64,000 nucleotides of DNA. It comes from Leifsonia sp. ZF2019. Lineage in GTDB: Bacteria > Actinomycetota > Actinomycetes > Actinomycetales > Microbacteriaceae. The notes below the pieces were generated by a model. It saw nothing but the letters and a program-made list of their open reading frames with translations, ran no database searches and was not told the origin of the DNA. The DNA lies in NCBI RefSeq assembly GCF_019924635.1, contig NZ_CP065037.1, positions 992,001 to 1,056,000 of the forward strand, read 5' to 3'. The first letter of the stretch is position 1. Every line of letters begins with the position of its first letter. Below, piece after piece: positions 31,778 to 41,609 of the stretch. Made by a program: the position numbers and the translations under genes.

Positions 31778-34348
31778 GTGGTAACCGCTCTCTATCGCCG
31801 CTATCGGCCCGACACCTTCGCCGACATGATCGGCCAGTCCCAGGTGACGGAGCCGCTGATGACGGCGCTGCGCACCAACCGCGTGAACCACGCCTACCTC
31901 TTCTCCGGCCCGCGTGGCTGCGGCAAGACGACGTCGGCGCGCATCCTCGCCCGCTGCCTCAACTGCGCGGAGGGCCCGACCGACACCCCGTGCGGAAAGT
32001 GCGCGAGCTGCGTCGAGCTGAGCCGCGACGGCGGCGGCTCGCTCGACGTCGTCGAAATCGACGCGGCGAGCCACAACGGCGTCGACGACGCCCGTGACAT
32101 CCGCGAGCGCGCGATCTTCGCCCCCGCGCGCGACCGCTACAAGATCTTCATCCTCGATGAGGCGCACATGGTGACGCCGCAGGGCTTCAACGCGCTGCTC
32201 AAGATCGTGGAGGAGCCGCCGGAGCACGTGAAGTTCATCTTCGCGACGACGGAGCCCGAGAAAGTCATCGGCACCATCCGCTCCCGCACCCACCACTACC
32301 CGTTCCGGCTCGTCCCACCCGCCCAGATGCTCGAGTACGTGCAGAGCCTCTGCGACAGCGAGGGCATGACGGTCGCGCCGGGTGTGCTCCCGCTCGTCGT
32401 GCGGGCTGGCGGTGGCTCGCCCCGCGACACCCTCTCGCTGCTCGACCAGCTGATGGCCGGCTCCGACGGCGACGCGATCGGATACGAGCGGGCGGTCGCG
32501 CTCCTCGGCTACACGCACGCCGCCCTGCTCGACGAGGTCATCGACGCCATCGCCGCCCGCGACGCCGCCGGCGCCTTCTCCGCGGTCGACCGGGTCATCC
32601 AGACCGGTCAGGACCCGCGCCGCTTCGTGGAGGACCTGCTGGAGCGCTTGCGCGATCTCATCGTCGTGGCCGCGACCAGTGTCGACGGCGCCGCCGCCGT
32701 GCTGCGCGGGGTGCCCCAGGACGAGCTCGACCGCATGGGCGTGCAGGCCATGAAGTTCGGCGCCGCCGAGCTCAGCCGCGCCGCCGACATCGTCAACGCC
32801 GCTCTCACCGAGATGACGGGCGCGACCTCTCCCCGATTGCACCTCGAGCTCCTGCTCGCCCGCGTGCTGGTGCCGTCGAGCGACGCCTCCGAGCGCGGCG
32901 CGCTCGCCCGCGTCGAGCGCCTCGAACGCCGTGTCGGCGTCAGCGACGGCGACGGAGGAGCGGCCGGCGACCCCGCGGCGCCCCGTGCTCCCCGCGCTTC
33001 CGCACCGGTCTCGGCGCCGGCTCCCGTCGCCGCGACGGGCGCCGAAGCGCCCGCCCCCGTCGCTTCCACCCCGCCCTCCGCGCCGTCGGCCTCCGGCGCG
33101 CCCGCGCCGGCCGGCGAGCGCCCGGCGCCCGGCGAAGCCGCGACAGCTCCTGGATCCCCGCCGCCGGCTGTCGACGCGGAGACCGGGGAGGCCGCTCCGG
33201 CCCCGTCCGCAGAACCTGCCGAGGCTGCGGCCGTCCCGGCTGCGGCCGTCCCGCCCGCGGCCGCCGCGTCCGGCTCCCCGGTCGGTCCGGTCACGACCCA
33301 GCAGGTCAAGGACTCGTGGACCCAGATCCTCGACGCCGTGCAGCGCGCCAAGCGCAGCGCGTGGATGGTCGTGTTCACCGCCCAGGTGCGTAACCTCGAC
33401 GGCGACGTGCTCACCCTGTCGTTCCCGAGCGACAACGATGTGCAGAGCTTCCGGCAGCCACAGGCCCCGGGGACTCCCGGTGTCAGCGAGTACCTGCGCC
33501 AGGCCATCGTCGACATCCTCGGCATCCGGGTGAAGTTCATCGCCCGCGCCGACGGCGGCCCCGGCGGGGGCCAGCGCCCCGGAGGCGGAGCCCCGCAGGC
33601 GCCCGTCGCCGACACCTGGCCCGGCAGCTCGAAGGCGGCGGCCCCCGGCGCGTCCGAAGGCCCCGGCGCGTCCGAAGGCCCCGGCTCGTCCGAGAGCGCC
33701 GCCGTGTCCGGTCCGTCGTCTCCCGCTCCCGCCGCGTCGGCTCCGCCCGTTCCGGCCGAGTCGACCGCTCCCGCGCCCGCCGCGTCGGCTGCGCCCGCCG
33801 CTCCCGCATCCGCCGCTCCAGCCCCGTCCCCCGGCGCCACGGGCCCGGTCACGGATTGGGCCATCGCCGCCATCCCCGGTTCGGCCGGGGCACCCGCCGC
33901 TCCACCGGCGTCCGTGGCGACCCTGGAGCGTCCGGCGACGGGTGCCGCATCCGTCCCGTCCCGCCCCGCTGCGCCGGCGGCACGACCGTCGGCTCCCGCC
34001 GTGGACGAGCCGCCCTACGACGACGTCCCGCCGGACGAGACGGAGCCGCCCTTCGAGCCTCCGGTGCCGGACGAGCCCGCGGGCGACTGGGCGGCTGCGC
34101 CCGGAACCGCCGACCACGAGTCCGCTCCAGCCGCTGCACCCGCTGCTCCGCGCACGGCCCCGGCCACTCCGACGACACCCTCGGCCTCCGCACGCCCGGC
34201 GTCCGCCCCGCGCACCGCGCCCGCCTCCGGCGCCCGCACGCCCGCGTTCCAGGAGCCGCAGCGCTACGGCGAGGCCGTGGTGCGCGAGCTGCTCGGCGCC
34301 ACCTTCATCGAGGAGCTCGACGCCCCTCCCTCGATCGGGATGAGGTAG
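31778..34348 (+). CDS. dnaX: DNA polymerase III gamma/tau subunit
   Basis: An 856-residue clamp-loader subunit. ALYRRYRPDTFADMIGQSQV begins the AAA+ domain, Walker A is GPRGCGKTTSA, zinc cysteines are in CLNCAEGPTDTPCGKCASC, and Walker B is ILDEAHM. Domain III ends near residue 370. A DNA-polymerase-binding region around residues 505-590 (TQQVKDSWTQILDAV) is enclosed by very long alanine/proline-rich linkers, one with tandem 18-bp repeats at 33643-33694. GTG 31778 is chosen because a TAGCAT -10 box at 31766-31771 ends exactly 6 nt before it, implying a leaderless mRNA. recR follows 3 nt after its stop. Confidence 0.95.
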   Translation: MVTALYRRYRPDTFADMIGQSQVTEPLMTALRTNRVNHAYLFSGPRGCGKTTSARILARCLNCAEGPTDTPCGKCASCVELSRDGGGSLDVVEIDAASHNGVDDARDIRERAIFAPARDRYKIFILDEAHMVTPQGFNALLKIVEEPPEHVKFIFATTEPEKVIGTIRSRTHHYPFRLVPPAQMLEYVQSLCDSEGMTVAPGVLPLVVRAGGGSPRDTLSLLDQLMAGSDGDAIGYERAVALLGYTHAALLDEVIDAIAARDAAGAFSAVDRVIQTGQDPRRFVEDLLERLRDLIVVAATSVDGAAAVLRGVPQDELDRMGVQAMKFGAAELSRAADIVNAALTEMTGATSPRLHLELLLARVLVPSSDASERGALARVERLERRVGVSDGDGGAAGDPAAPRAPRASAPVSAPAPVAATGAEAPAPVASTPPSAPSASGAPAPAGERPAPGEAATAPGSPPPAVDAETGEAAPAPSAEPAEAAAVPAAAVPPAAAASGSPVGPVTTQQVKDSWTQILDAVQRAKRSAWMVVFTAQVRNLDGDVLTLSFPSDNDVQSFRQPQAPGTPGVSEYLRQAIVDILGIRVKFIARADGGPGGGQRPGGGAPQAPVADTWPGSSKAAAPGASEGPGASEGPGSSESAAVSGPSSPAPAASAPPVPAESTAPAPAASAAPAAPASAAPAPSPGATGPVTDWAIAAIPGSAGAPAAPPASVATLERPATGAASVPSRPAAPAARPSAPAVDEPPYDDVPPDETEPPFEPPVPDEPAGDWAAAPGTADHESAPAAAPAAPRTAPATPTTPSASARPASAPRTAPASGARTPAFQEPQRYGEAVVRELLGATFIEELDAPPSIGMR

Positions 34349-34351
34349 CCG

Positions 34352-34948
34352 GTGTACGAAGGCATCGTCCAGGAGCTGATCGACGAGCTCGGCCGCCTGC
34401 CCGGCATCGGCCCGAAGTCGGCGCAGCGCATCGCGTTCCACATCCTCCAGACCGAGAGCTTCGACGTCACGCGGCTCGCCGAGGTGCTGATCGAGGTGCG
34501 CGACAAGGTCCGCTTCTGCGAGATCTGCGGCAACGTGTCCGAACAGGAGACCTGCTCCATCTGCCGCGACCCGCGACGCTCGCCCGAGCTGATCTGCGTG
34601 GTCGAGGAGGCGAAGGATGTCGTTGCGATCGAGCGCACACGCGAGTTCCGCGGCCTGTACCACGTGCTCGGCGGCGCGATCAGCCCGATCGACGGCATCG
34701 GGCCGGACGACCTGCGCATCCGCCAGCTGATGCAGCGCCTGGCCGACGGCACGGTGCAGGAGGTCATCATCGCGACCGACCCCAACCTCGAGGGCGAGGC
34801 GACCGCCACCTACCTGAGCCGGCTGCTGACCACGCTCGAGATCCGCGTCACCCGGCTGGCCTCCGGCCTCCCGGTCGGAGGCGACCTCGAGTATGCCGAC
34901 GAGGTCACCCTCGGCCGCGCGTTCGAGGGGCGCCGCCAGGTCTCCTGA
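34352..34948 (+). CDS. recR: Recombination mediator protein RecR
   Basis: A 198-residue protein of standard length. The N-terminal helix-hairpin-helix ([18 protein letters not shown]), the four-cysteine zinc finger [16 protein letters not shown] near residue 57, and the Toprim domain ([16 protein letters not shown] to about 175) are all intact. RecR works with RecF and RecO to load RecA at gaps. It starts 3 nt after the dnaX stop, with AGGTAG as ribosome site, in the conserved dnaX-recR order. Confidence 0.96.
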   Translation: MYEGIVQELIDELGRLPGIGPKSAQRIAFHILQTESFDVTRLAEVLIEVRDKVRFCEICGNVSEQETCSICRDPRRSPELICVVEEAKDVVAIERTREFRGLYHVLGGAISPIDGIGPDDLRIRQLMQRLADGTVQEVIIATDPNLEGEATATYLSRLLTTLEIRVTRLASGLPVGGDLEYADEVTLGRAFEGRRQVS

Positions 34949-35056
34949 GCGCTCTCGGTTCTGCGCGTTCGCGGCCTTGCCCGACGTCGTCGTCATATGG
35001 GAATCCGGGTATGCGGCGGCCGGTAGGATGGGAAGCCCGTGAGTCCAGGAGTGTCC

Positions 35057-36343
35057 GTGGCCCTTATCGTCCAGAAATTCGGCGGTTCGTCCGTCTCCGA
35101 CGCCGAGAGCATCAAGCGCGTCGCGAAGCGCATCGTCGAGACCCGCAAGGCCGGCAACGAGGTGGTCGTCGCGGTCTCCGCGATGGGCGACACGACGGAC
35201 GAGCTGGTCGATCTGGCCCATGAGGTCACCCCGATCCCCGCGCCGCGCGAGCTCGACATGCTCCTCACCGCGGGCGAGCGCATCTCGATGGCCCTGCTCG
35301 CGATGGCGATCAAGAGCATGGGCTACGACGCCCGCTCCTTCACCGGCAGCCAGGCGGGGATGATCACGGACGCGCAGCACGGCTCCGCCCGCATCGTCGA
35401 CGTCACACCCGGCCGCATCCAGGACGCGCTCTCGGAGGGGGCGATCGCCATCGTCGCCGGCTTCCAGGGCTTCAATCGCGACACCCGCGACATCACAACG
35501 CTCGGCCGCGGCGGCTCCGACACCACCGCGGTCGCCCTCGCCGCGGCGCTCGGCGCCGAGGTCTGCGAGATCTACACCGACGTGGACGGCGTCTTCACCT
35601 CCGACCCCCGCCAGGTCCCGCTGGCGCGCAAGATCGACCGCATCACCAGCGAGGAGATGCTCGAGCTCGCCGCAGCCGGCGCGAAGGTCCTGCACATCCG
35701 CGCGGTCGAGTACGCCCGCCGTCACAACGTGACCCTGCACGTGCGCTCCTCGTTCTCGAACAAGGAGGGCACGTACGTCCTCAACGAAGCAGCTGCGGCC
35801 GAGGCCGCGAAGAAGGATGGAACCGTGGAAGAGCCGATCATCTCCGGAGTCGCCACCGATCTGAGCGAAGCGAAGATCACGGTCGTCGGTGTGCCCGACG
35901 TACCGGGCAAGGCCGCGCAGATCTTCAAGATCGTCGCGAAGGCCAACGCCAACGTCGACATGATCGTGCAGAACGTGTCGGCCGCGGCCACGAGCCTCAC
36001 CGACATCTCGTTCACCCTCCCGAAGTCGGAGGGTCAGCGCGTGCTGACCGCACTCACCGCGGAGCGCGACGAGGTCGGCTACCAGTCGCTGCAGTACGAC
36101 GACCAGATCGGCAAGCTGGCCCTCGTCGGCGCCGGGATGCGCACCAACACCGGTGTCTCCGCCCGCCTGTTCGAGGCGCTCTACGACGCCGGCATCAACA
36201 TCGAGATGATATCCACCAGCGAGATCCGCATCTCGGTCGTCACCCGCGCCGACACGGTGGCGGAGGCCGCGCGCGTCATCCACACCGCTTTCGGGCTCGA
36301 CGGCGATGAGAAGGCCGTCATCTACGCCGGAACCGGTCGCTAG
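35057..36343 (+). CDS. lysC: Aspartate kinase
   Basis: A 428-residue cytoplasmic enzyme that phosphorylates aspartate, the first step to lysine, threonine, methionine and diaminopimelate. [13 protein letters not shown] is the kinase N-terminus, and two ACT domains occupy the C-terminal third ([40 protein letters not shown]), where lysine and threonine feedback acts. GTG 35057 follows AGGAG at 35047-35051; the in-frame GTG 35039 is the alternative. TAGGAT at 35024-35029 is the likely -10 box. An internal start probably makes a separate regulatory subunit. asd follows, as is usual. Confidence 0.95.
   Translation: MALIVQKFGGSSVSDAESIKRVAKRIVETRKAGNEVVVAVSAMGDTTDELVDLAHEVTPIPAPRELDMLLTAGERISMALLAMAIKSMGYDARSFTGSQAGMITDAQHGSARIVDVTPGRIQDALSEGAIAIVAGFQGFNRDTRDITTLGRGGSDTTAVALAAALGAEVCEIYTDVDGVFTSDPRQVPLARKIDRITSEEMLELAAAGAKVLHIRAVEYARRHNVTLHVRSSFSNKEGTYVLNEAAAAEAAKKDGTVEEPIISGVATDLSEAKITVVGVPDVPGKAAQIFKIVAKANANVDMIVQNVSAAATSLTDISFTLPKSEGQRVLTALTAERDEVGYQSLQYDDQIGKLALVGAGMRTNTGVSARLFEALYDAGINIEMISTSEIRISVVTRADTVAEAARVIHTAFGLDGDEKAVIYAGTGR
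35825..36343 (+). CDS. lysC: Probable internal start for the aspartate kinase beta subunit
   Basis: In-frame GTG 35825 begins [17 protein letters not shown] and is preceded by the purine-rich AAGAAGGATGGA at 35811-35822, a fitting ribosome site. The product, 172 residues, consists only of the two ACT domains. Corynebacterium lysC makes an alpha2beta2 enzyme whose beta chain starts at the equivalent place and has the same length, from memory. The beta chain takes part in feedback inhibition. Confidence 0.7.
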   Translation: MEEPIISGVATDLSEAKITVVGVPDVPGKAAQIFKIVAKANANVDMIVQNVSAAATSLTDISFTLPKSEGQRVLTALTAERDEVGYQSLQYDDQIGKLALVGAGMRTNTGVSARLFEALYDAGINIEMISTSEIRISVVTRADTVAEAARVIHTAFGLDGDEKAVIYAGTGR

Positions 36344-37525
<1,182 letters not shown>

Positions 37526-37543
37526 GCCGCCGCACCGTCGTCG

Positions 37544-37579
37544 CGAATGCCGGGAGAGCGCGCACTCTCCCGGCATTCG
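37544..37579 (+). terminator. 15-bp hairpin terminator after asd
   Basis: CGAATGCCGGGAGAG at 37544-37558 pairs perfectly with CTCTCCCGGCATTCG at 37565-37579 around a 6-nt loop. It lies 19 bp after the asd stop. No T run follows, as is common for terminators in high-GC actinobacteria. Confidence 0.7.
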
Positions 37580-37654
37580 TCGTGAGTGGCGGCGCTCCTG
37601 CGGCCGGTCGAACCGGGCCTGCACGCGCCGTGATCGGGGCGCTAGCCTGGGCGC

Positions 37655-38143
37655 ATGCGCGCCGAACCGCCCGTTGCCGCCATCCCGTCCGCAGGCCTGC
37701 CGTCCGCGGATCCGCCGCCGGCCGACGTCGTCGACTATCTCGAGTCGCTGCCACCGCGGCGCCGGGAGGTCTTCCAGCCCGTGTTCGACACCGTCGCCGC
37801 GGCGATGCCCACCGGGTACCGGCTCGGGATCCACTGGCGGATGCCCGGCTGGGTCGTCCCGCTCGAGACCTACCGTGACACGTACAACAAGCAGCCGCTG
37901 GCCTACGTCAGCATCGGTGCGCAGAAGAACTACACCGCCCTGTACCTGATGGCCCTCTCGAGCGACTCTGCGGAGGAGGGCGCCTTCCGTCGCGCGTGGG
38001 GGCGGACGGGTCGAACCCTCCACATGGGCAAGAGCTGCCTGCGGTTCCGCTCGCTCTCCGACATCGACCTGCCGCTCATCGCCACGACCGTCCGCGCGTT
38101 CCCGGTCGAACGGTTCGTCGCCCTCTACGAGCGGGGCGCGTGA
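37655..38143 (+). CDS. DUF1801 (YdhG-like) protein
   Basis: A 162-residue soluble protein with the DUF1801 fold: DVVDYLESLPPRRREVFQPV near residue 24, GIHWRMPGWVVPL near 61 and YVSIGAQKNYTALYLM around 86. Members resemble the frataxin-like YdhG/YyaI group and may bind metal or small ligands; the role is unknown. A TAGCCT box just upstream ends 6 nt before the ATG, predicting a leaderless mRNA. It stands alone between the asd hairpin and mqo. Confidence 0.8.
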   Translation: MRAEPPVAAIPSAGLPSADPPPADVVDYLESLPPRRREVFQPVFDTVAAAMPTGYRLGIHWRMPGWVVPLETYRDTYNKQPLAYVSIGAQKNYTALYLMALSSDSAEEGAFRRAWGRTGRTLHMGKSCLRFRSLSDIDLPLIATTVRAFPVERFVALYERGA

Positions 38144-38162
38144 CGCCGCGGCCCCAGGTTTG

Positions 38163-38176
38163 TCTCGACATCGAGA
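38163..38176. promoter_or_regulatory. Palindromic site upstream of mqo
   Basis: TCTCGA at 38163-38168 and TCGAGA at 38171-38176 form an exact inverted repeat with a 2-bp centre. It is 42 bp upstream of the predicted mqo -10 box, fitting a regulator that acts from just above the -35 region. The binding protein is not identifiable here. Confidence 0.4.
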
Positions 38177-38229
38177 TACTTTCCTCCGTGAGAAAAGGGA
38201 AGGCGCCGGGCGCACCGTAAGATCGTACG

Positions 38230-39705
38230 GTGAGCAATTCTCCCATCGACGTGGTCCTCATCGGCGGCGGCATCATGAGCGCGACGCTCGGGGCGCTCCT
38301 CCAGCGCGTGCAGCCCGACTGGAGCATCCGCATCTACGAGAACCTGGGCGAGGTCGCCCAGGAGAGCTCGAACCCGTGGAACAATGCCGGAACCGGGCAC
38401 GCGGCCCTCTGCGAGCTGAACTACATGCCCGAAGCGTCCGACGGCTCCGTCGACCCGGCCAAGGCCATCAGCATCAACGAGCAGTTCCAGCTCAGCCGTC
38501 AGTTCTGGGCGAGCCTCGTCGAGGCGGGCGACCTGCCCGCGCCGGAGACCTTCATCAACCCGACGCCGCACATGACGTTCGTGCGCGGTCGCGACAACGT
38601 CCGCTACCTGCGCCGCCGTTTCGAGTCGCTCAAGCAGCAGCCGCTCTTCTCCGACATGGAGTACTCGGAGGATCCGGCCGTCATCGGCGAGTGGACCCCG
38701 CTCCTGACGAAGAAGCGCAACGCCAAGCAGCGCATCGCCGCCACCCGTTCCGCCTCCGGGACCGACGTGGACTTCGGCGCGCTGACCCGCGCACTGGTCG
38801 ACAACCTCGTCGCGAACGGCGCCGAGCTCGCGCTCAACCACCGGGTGCGTGGCATCAAGCGCACCAAGGACGGCCTCTGGCGCATCAGGGTGATGCACGA
38901 GGTCGGCCACACCCCGCACCAGGTGGAGGCGCGGTTCGTCTTCGTCGGCGCGGGCGGCGGCGCGCTGCACCTGCTGCAGAAGTCGGGCATCCCCGAGATC
39001 AAGGGCTTCGGCGGGTTCCCCATCTCCGGCCAGTTCCTGCGCACGTCCGACCCGAAGATCGTCGCCCAGCACCAGGCGAAGGTCTACGGGAAGGCCGCCG
39101 TCGGCGCGCCGCCGATGTCCGTCCCGCACCTCGACACCCGTGTCGTCGACGGTCAGGCGTCCCTGTTGTTCGGCCCGTACGCCGGGTTCAGCCCCAAGTT
39201 CCTCAAGACCGGCTCGTGGTTCGACCTCCCGGGCTCCGTCCGCGCCGGCAACCTCGGCCCGATGCTGGCGGTCGCGCGCGACAATTTCGACCTCATCAAG
39301 TACCTCGTGGGCGAGCTCCTGGCCAACCGCGCCAAGAAGGTGAAGGCGCTCCAGGAGTTCATGCCCACCGCCAAGAGCGAGGACTGGGAGCTCATCACCG
39401 CGGGCCAGCGCGTCCAGGTGATGAAGAAGGACGCGAAGAAGGGCGGGGTGCTGCAGTTCGGCACCGAGGTCGTCGCTGCGGAGGACGGTTCGATCGCCGG
39501 GCTGCTCGGTGCATCGCCGGGTGCGTCCACCGCCGTGCCGATCATGGTGGACCTGCTGAAGCGTTGCTTCCCCGACCGCTACGACGGCTGGCTGCCGACG
39601 ATCCAGAAGCTCATCCCGACGGTCGGGACCACCCTCAACGACCGGCCCGACGAGGCTGCGCGCGTGCTGTCGGAGACCGCCGCGACCCTGAATCTGGTTC
39701 GCTAG
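38230..39705 (+). CDS. mqo: Malate:quinone oxidoreductase
   Basis: A 491-residue FAD-dependent, membrane-associated dehydrogenase that oxidises malate and passes electrons to quinone. [19 protein letters not shown] is the FAD-binding Rossmann motif, and [26 protein letters not shown] and [14 protein letters not shown] are characteristic Mqo segments. TAAGAT at 38218-38223 ends exactly 6 nt before GTG 38230, implying a leaderless mRNA. Mqo replaces or supplements NAD-malate dehydrogenase in many actinobacteria. Confidence 0.96.
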   Translation: MSNSPIDVVLIGGGIMSATLGALLQRVQPDWSIRIYENLGEVAQESSNPWNNAGTGHAALCELNYMPEASDGSVDPAKAISINEQFQLSRQFWASLVEAGDLPAPETFINPTPHMTFVRGRDNVRYLRRRFESLKQQPLFSDMEYSEDPAVIGEWTPLLTKKRNAKQRIAATRSASGTDVDFGALTRALVDNLVANGAELALNHRVRGIKRTKDGLWRIRVMHEVGHTPHQVEARFVFVGAGGGALHLLQKSGIPEIKGFGGFPISGQFLRTSDPKIVAQHQAKVYGKAAVGAPPMSVPHLDTRVVDGQASLLFGPYAGFSPKFLKTGSWFDLPGSVRAGNLGPMLAVARDNFDLIKYLVGELLANRAKKVKALQEFMPTAKSEDWELITAGQRVQVMKKDAKKGGVLQFGTEVVAAEDGSIAGLLGASPGASTAVPIMVDLLKRCFPDRYDGWLPTIQKLIPTVGTTLNDRPDEAARVLSETAATLNLVR

Positions 39706-39718
39706 CCTGCCCGGTATT

Positions 39719-39750
39719 CCGCGCCTCCCGCCCCGAAGGGGTGGACGCGG
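39719..39750 (+). terminator. Hairpin after mqo
   Basis: CCGCG at 39719-39723 pairs with CGCGG at 39746-39750, and the inner CCCC/GGGG closes a GAA loop. It begins 13 bp after the mqo stop. There is no T run. Confidence 0.45.
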
Positions 39751-39765
39751 GCGCTGGTGGCCTGT

Positions 39766-39940
39766 TAGGGTCGTCAGCGCTATGAAGTGATCACCTCCTC
39801 TCGTCCCGCGCCCGAGGCGCCGTCGACAGAGTGGGTGACCCCTCGAAACAGGTCATCGCGTTCACTGCGCTCACGCGCCGCTCTCGACGGAGCACGCCCG
39901 GCGGGAACCGGCTCATCGGAGCGCTCGGAAGGCGGTCTCC
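39766..39940 (+). promoter_or_regulatory. Promoter and attenuator-like leader of the ABC-F gene
   Basis: TGGACG at 39742-39747 and TAGGGT at 39766-39771 with an 18-nt spacer form a plausible promoter. Ten nt after the -10 box comes the tiny open frame ATG AAG TGA (39782-39790). Its stop runs into GATCACCTCCT (39789-39799), identical to the 3' end of 16S rRNA that carries the anti-Shine-Dalgarno sequence. A leader of about 140 nt with several GC-rich hairpins then leads to GGAAGG (39927-39932) and ATG 39941. ABC-F resistance genes are often controlled by ribosome stalling on such short upstream frames; here that is inference. Confidence 0.5.
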
Positions 39941-41569
39941 ATGCCTGTATCCACCACACTCACCCCGCTTCGCGCGGACGGCGTCTCGCTCAGCTACGGC
40001 GAACGCCGCATCCTCTCCGACGTCTCTCTCACGGTCGCTCCCGGCTCGCGCCTCGGGCTGATCGGCGAGAACGGCGCCGGCAAGTCCACCCTGCTGCGCC
40101 TTCTGGCGGGTGTCGAGCCTCCGGACGCCGGCGCCATCCGTCGGCCCGCGCGCGTCGGCTTCCTCTGGCAGGAGGTCCGCTTCCGCCCGGAGGACACGCT
40201 CGACTCCCTGATCGAGGACGCGCTCGCCGGCGTCCGCGCGATCGAGCGCGAGCTGGAGTCGGCGGCCGCATCGCTCGCAGGCGGTGATGCCGCCCCGCGG
40301 GGCGGCGATCCGTACGACCGCTATGAACGCGCCCTGGAGGCGGCCGAGCGCGCCGAGATCTGGACGATCGAGGCACGCCGCGACGAGCTCCTCGCCGGAC
40401 TCGGCGTCGAGGGGATCCCGCTGGACCGGCGACTCGGCGAGGTCTCGGGCGGCCAGCGCAGCAGGTTCGCGCTCGCCGCGCTGCTCCTCGGCCGACCCGA
40501 CGCGCTCCTGCTCGACGAGCCGACCAACCACCTCGACGATGCCGCCGCGTCGTTCCTCGAACGGCGGCTGCTCGACTGGCAGGGGCCTGTGCTCTTCGCG
40601 AGCCACGACCGCGCTTTCCTCGACGCGGTCGCGACCGGCCTGCTCGACATCGACCCCGCCCGCGGCGGCCCGGTGGCCTTCGGCGGCGGCTATAGCGACT
40701 ACCTCGCGGCGAAGGCCGCGGAGCGTGCCCGCTGGGAGAAGCAGTACGCCGACGAGCAGGACGAGCTGGAGGCGCTCCGGTTCGCGGCGGACGTCACCGC
40801 ACGGTCGATCGCCTGGTCGGGCAAAGTCCGCGACAACGACAAGTTCGCGAAATCGTTCAAGGGAGGCGCGCTCGACAAGCAGATCAGCAGACGGATCAGG
40901 AACGCCACCGGCCGGCGCGAGGAGCTCGAGCGCACGCAGGTGCGCAAGCCGCCGCCCGTCCTGCGCTTCGGCGGCATCCCCTCCGGGTTCCAATCGCTCG
41001 CGGATGACGGCGGGCTGCTCGTGCACGCCCGGGGGCTGCGCATCCCGGGCCGGCTGGACGTGCCGACGTTCGACGTGGCTCCGCAGTCCCGGGTTCTGGT
41101 CACCGGGCCGAACGGCGCGGGCAAGTCGACACTCCTCGCCGCCCTGGCCGGACGGCTCCAACCGGCGTACGGCTCCGTCGGGCGACGGCGTGGCCTGCGC
41201 GTCGGACTGCTGGAACAGGACGTGCGCTTCGCCGACCCCGCCGCCTCGCCGCGCAGCGTGTATGCCGCGGCGATGGGCGAGCGGCGGGCCGAGAGCATCC
41301 CGCTCGTCGGGCTCGGGCTGATCGCCCCCAGAGACCTCGACCGTCCGGTCGGCGCCCTGTCTGTCGGCCAGCAACGGCGGCTCGCGCTGGCGCTCATCCT
41401 CGCGCGCCCGCCGCACCTGTTCCTGCTCGACGAGCCGACGAACCACCTGTCGCTCTCGCTGGCGACCGAGCTGGAGGAGGCGCTCGACGGCTACCCGGGA
41501 GCGGTCGTCGTCGCCAGCCACGACCGGTGGCTGCGGGCGCGGTGGTCGGGGGAGGAGGTGGCGTTGTGA
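39941..41569 (+). CDS. ABC-F ribosomal protection-type ATPase
   Basis: A 542-residue cytoplasmic protein with two ABC domains and no membrane segments. Walker A motifs are GENGAGKST near residue 43 and GPNGAGKST near 389; the signatures are SGGQRSRFALAALL and LSVGQQRRLALAL; the Walker B motifs read LLLDEPTNHLDD and FLLDEPTNHLS. A charged interdomain linker spans about residues 240-330. ABC-F proteins bind the ribosomal E site and either tune translation or dislodge macrolide, lincosamide or streptogramin drugs. The structured leader suggests the inducible resistance group, but sequence alone does not prove resistance. Confidence 0.9.
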   Translation: MPVSTTLTPLRADGVSLSYGERRILSDVSLTVAPGSRLGLIGENGAGKSTLLRLLAGVEPPDAGAIRRPARVGFLWQEVRFRPEDTLDSLIEDALAGVRAIERELESAAASLAGGDAAPRGGDPYDRYERALEAAERAEIWTIEARRDELLAGLGVEGIPLDRRLGEVSGGQRSRFALAALLLGRPDALLLDEPTNHLDDAAASFLERRLLDWQGPVLFASHDRAFLDAVATGLLDIDPARGGPVAFGGGYSDYLAAKAAERARWEKQYADEQDELEALRFAADVTARSIAWSGKVRDNDKFAKSFKGGALDKQISRRIRNATGRREELERTQVRKPPPVLRFGGIPSGFQSLADDGGLLVHARGLRIPGRLDVPTFDVAPQSRVLVTGPNGAGKSTLLAALAGRLQPAYGSVGRRRGLRVGLLEQDVRFADPAASPRSVYAAAMGERRAESIPLVGLGLIAPRDLDRPVGALSVGQQRRLALALILARPPHLFLLDEPTNHLSLSLATELEEALDGYPGAVVVASHDRWLRARWSGEEVAL

Positions 41570-41581
41570 GCGGCTTGACGA

Positions 41582-41605
41582 ACATTCGAACATATGTTCG
41601 AATGT
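41582..41605. promoter_or_regulatory. LexA SOS box in a 24-bp perfect palindrome
   Basis: The core TCGAAC-ATAT-GTTCGA at 41586-41601 matches the actinobacterial LexA box. It is extended by ACAT and ATGT into a perfect 24-bp palindrome whose outer 7-bp arms equal those of the array at 22461-22605. It ends 5 bp before the radical SAM start codon at 41610, so LexA would cover the transcription start. Confidence 0.85.
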
Positions 41606-41609
41606 CGGT

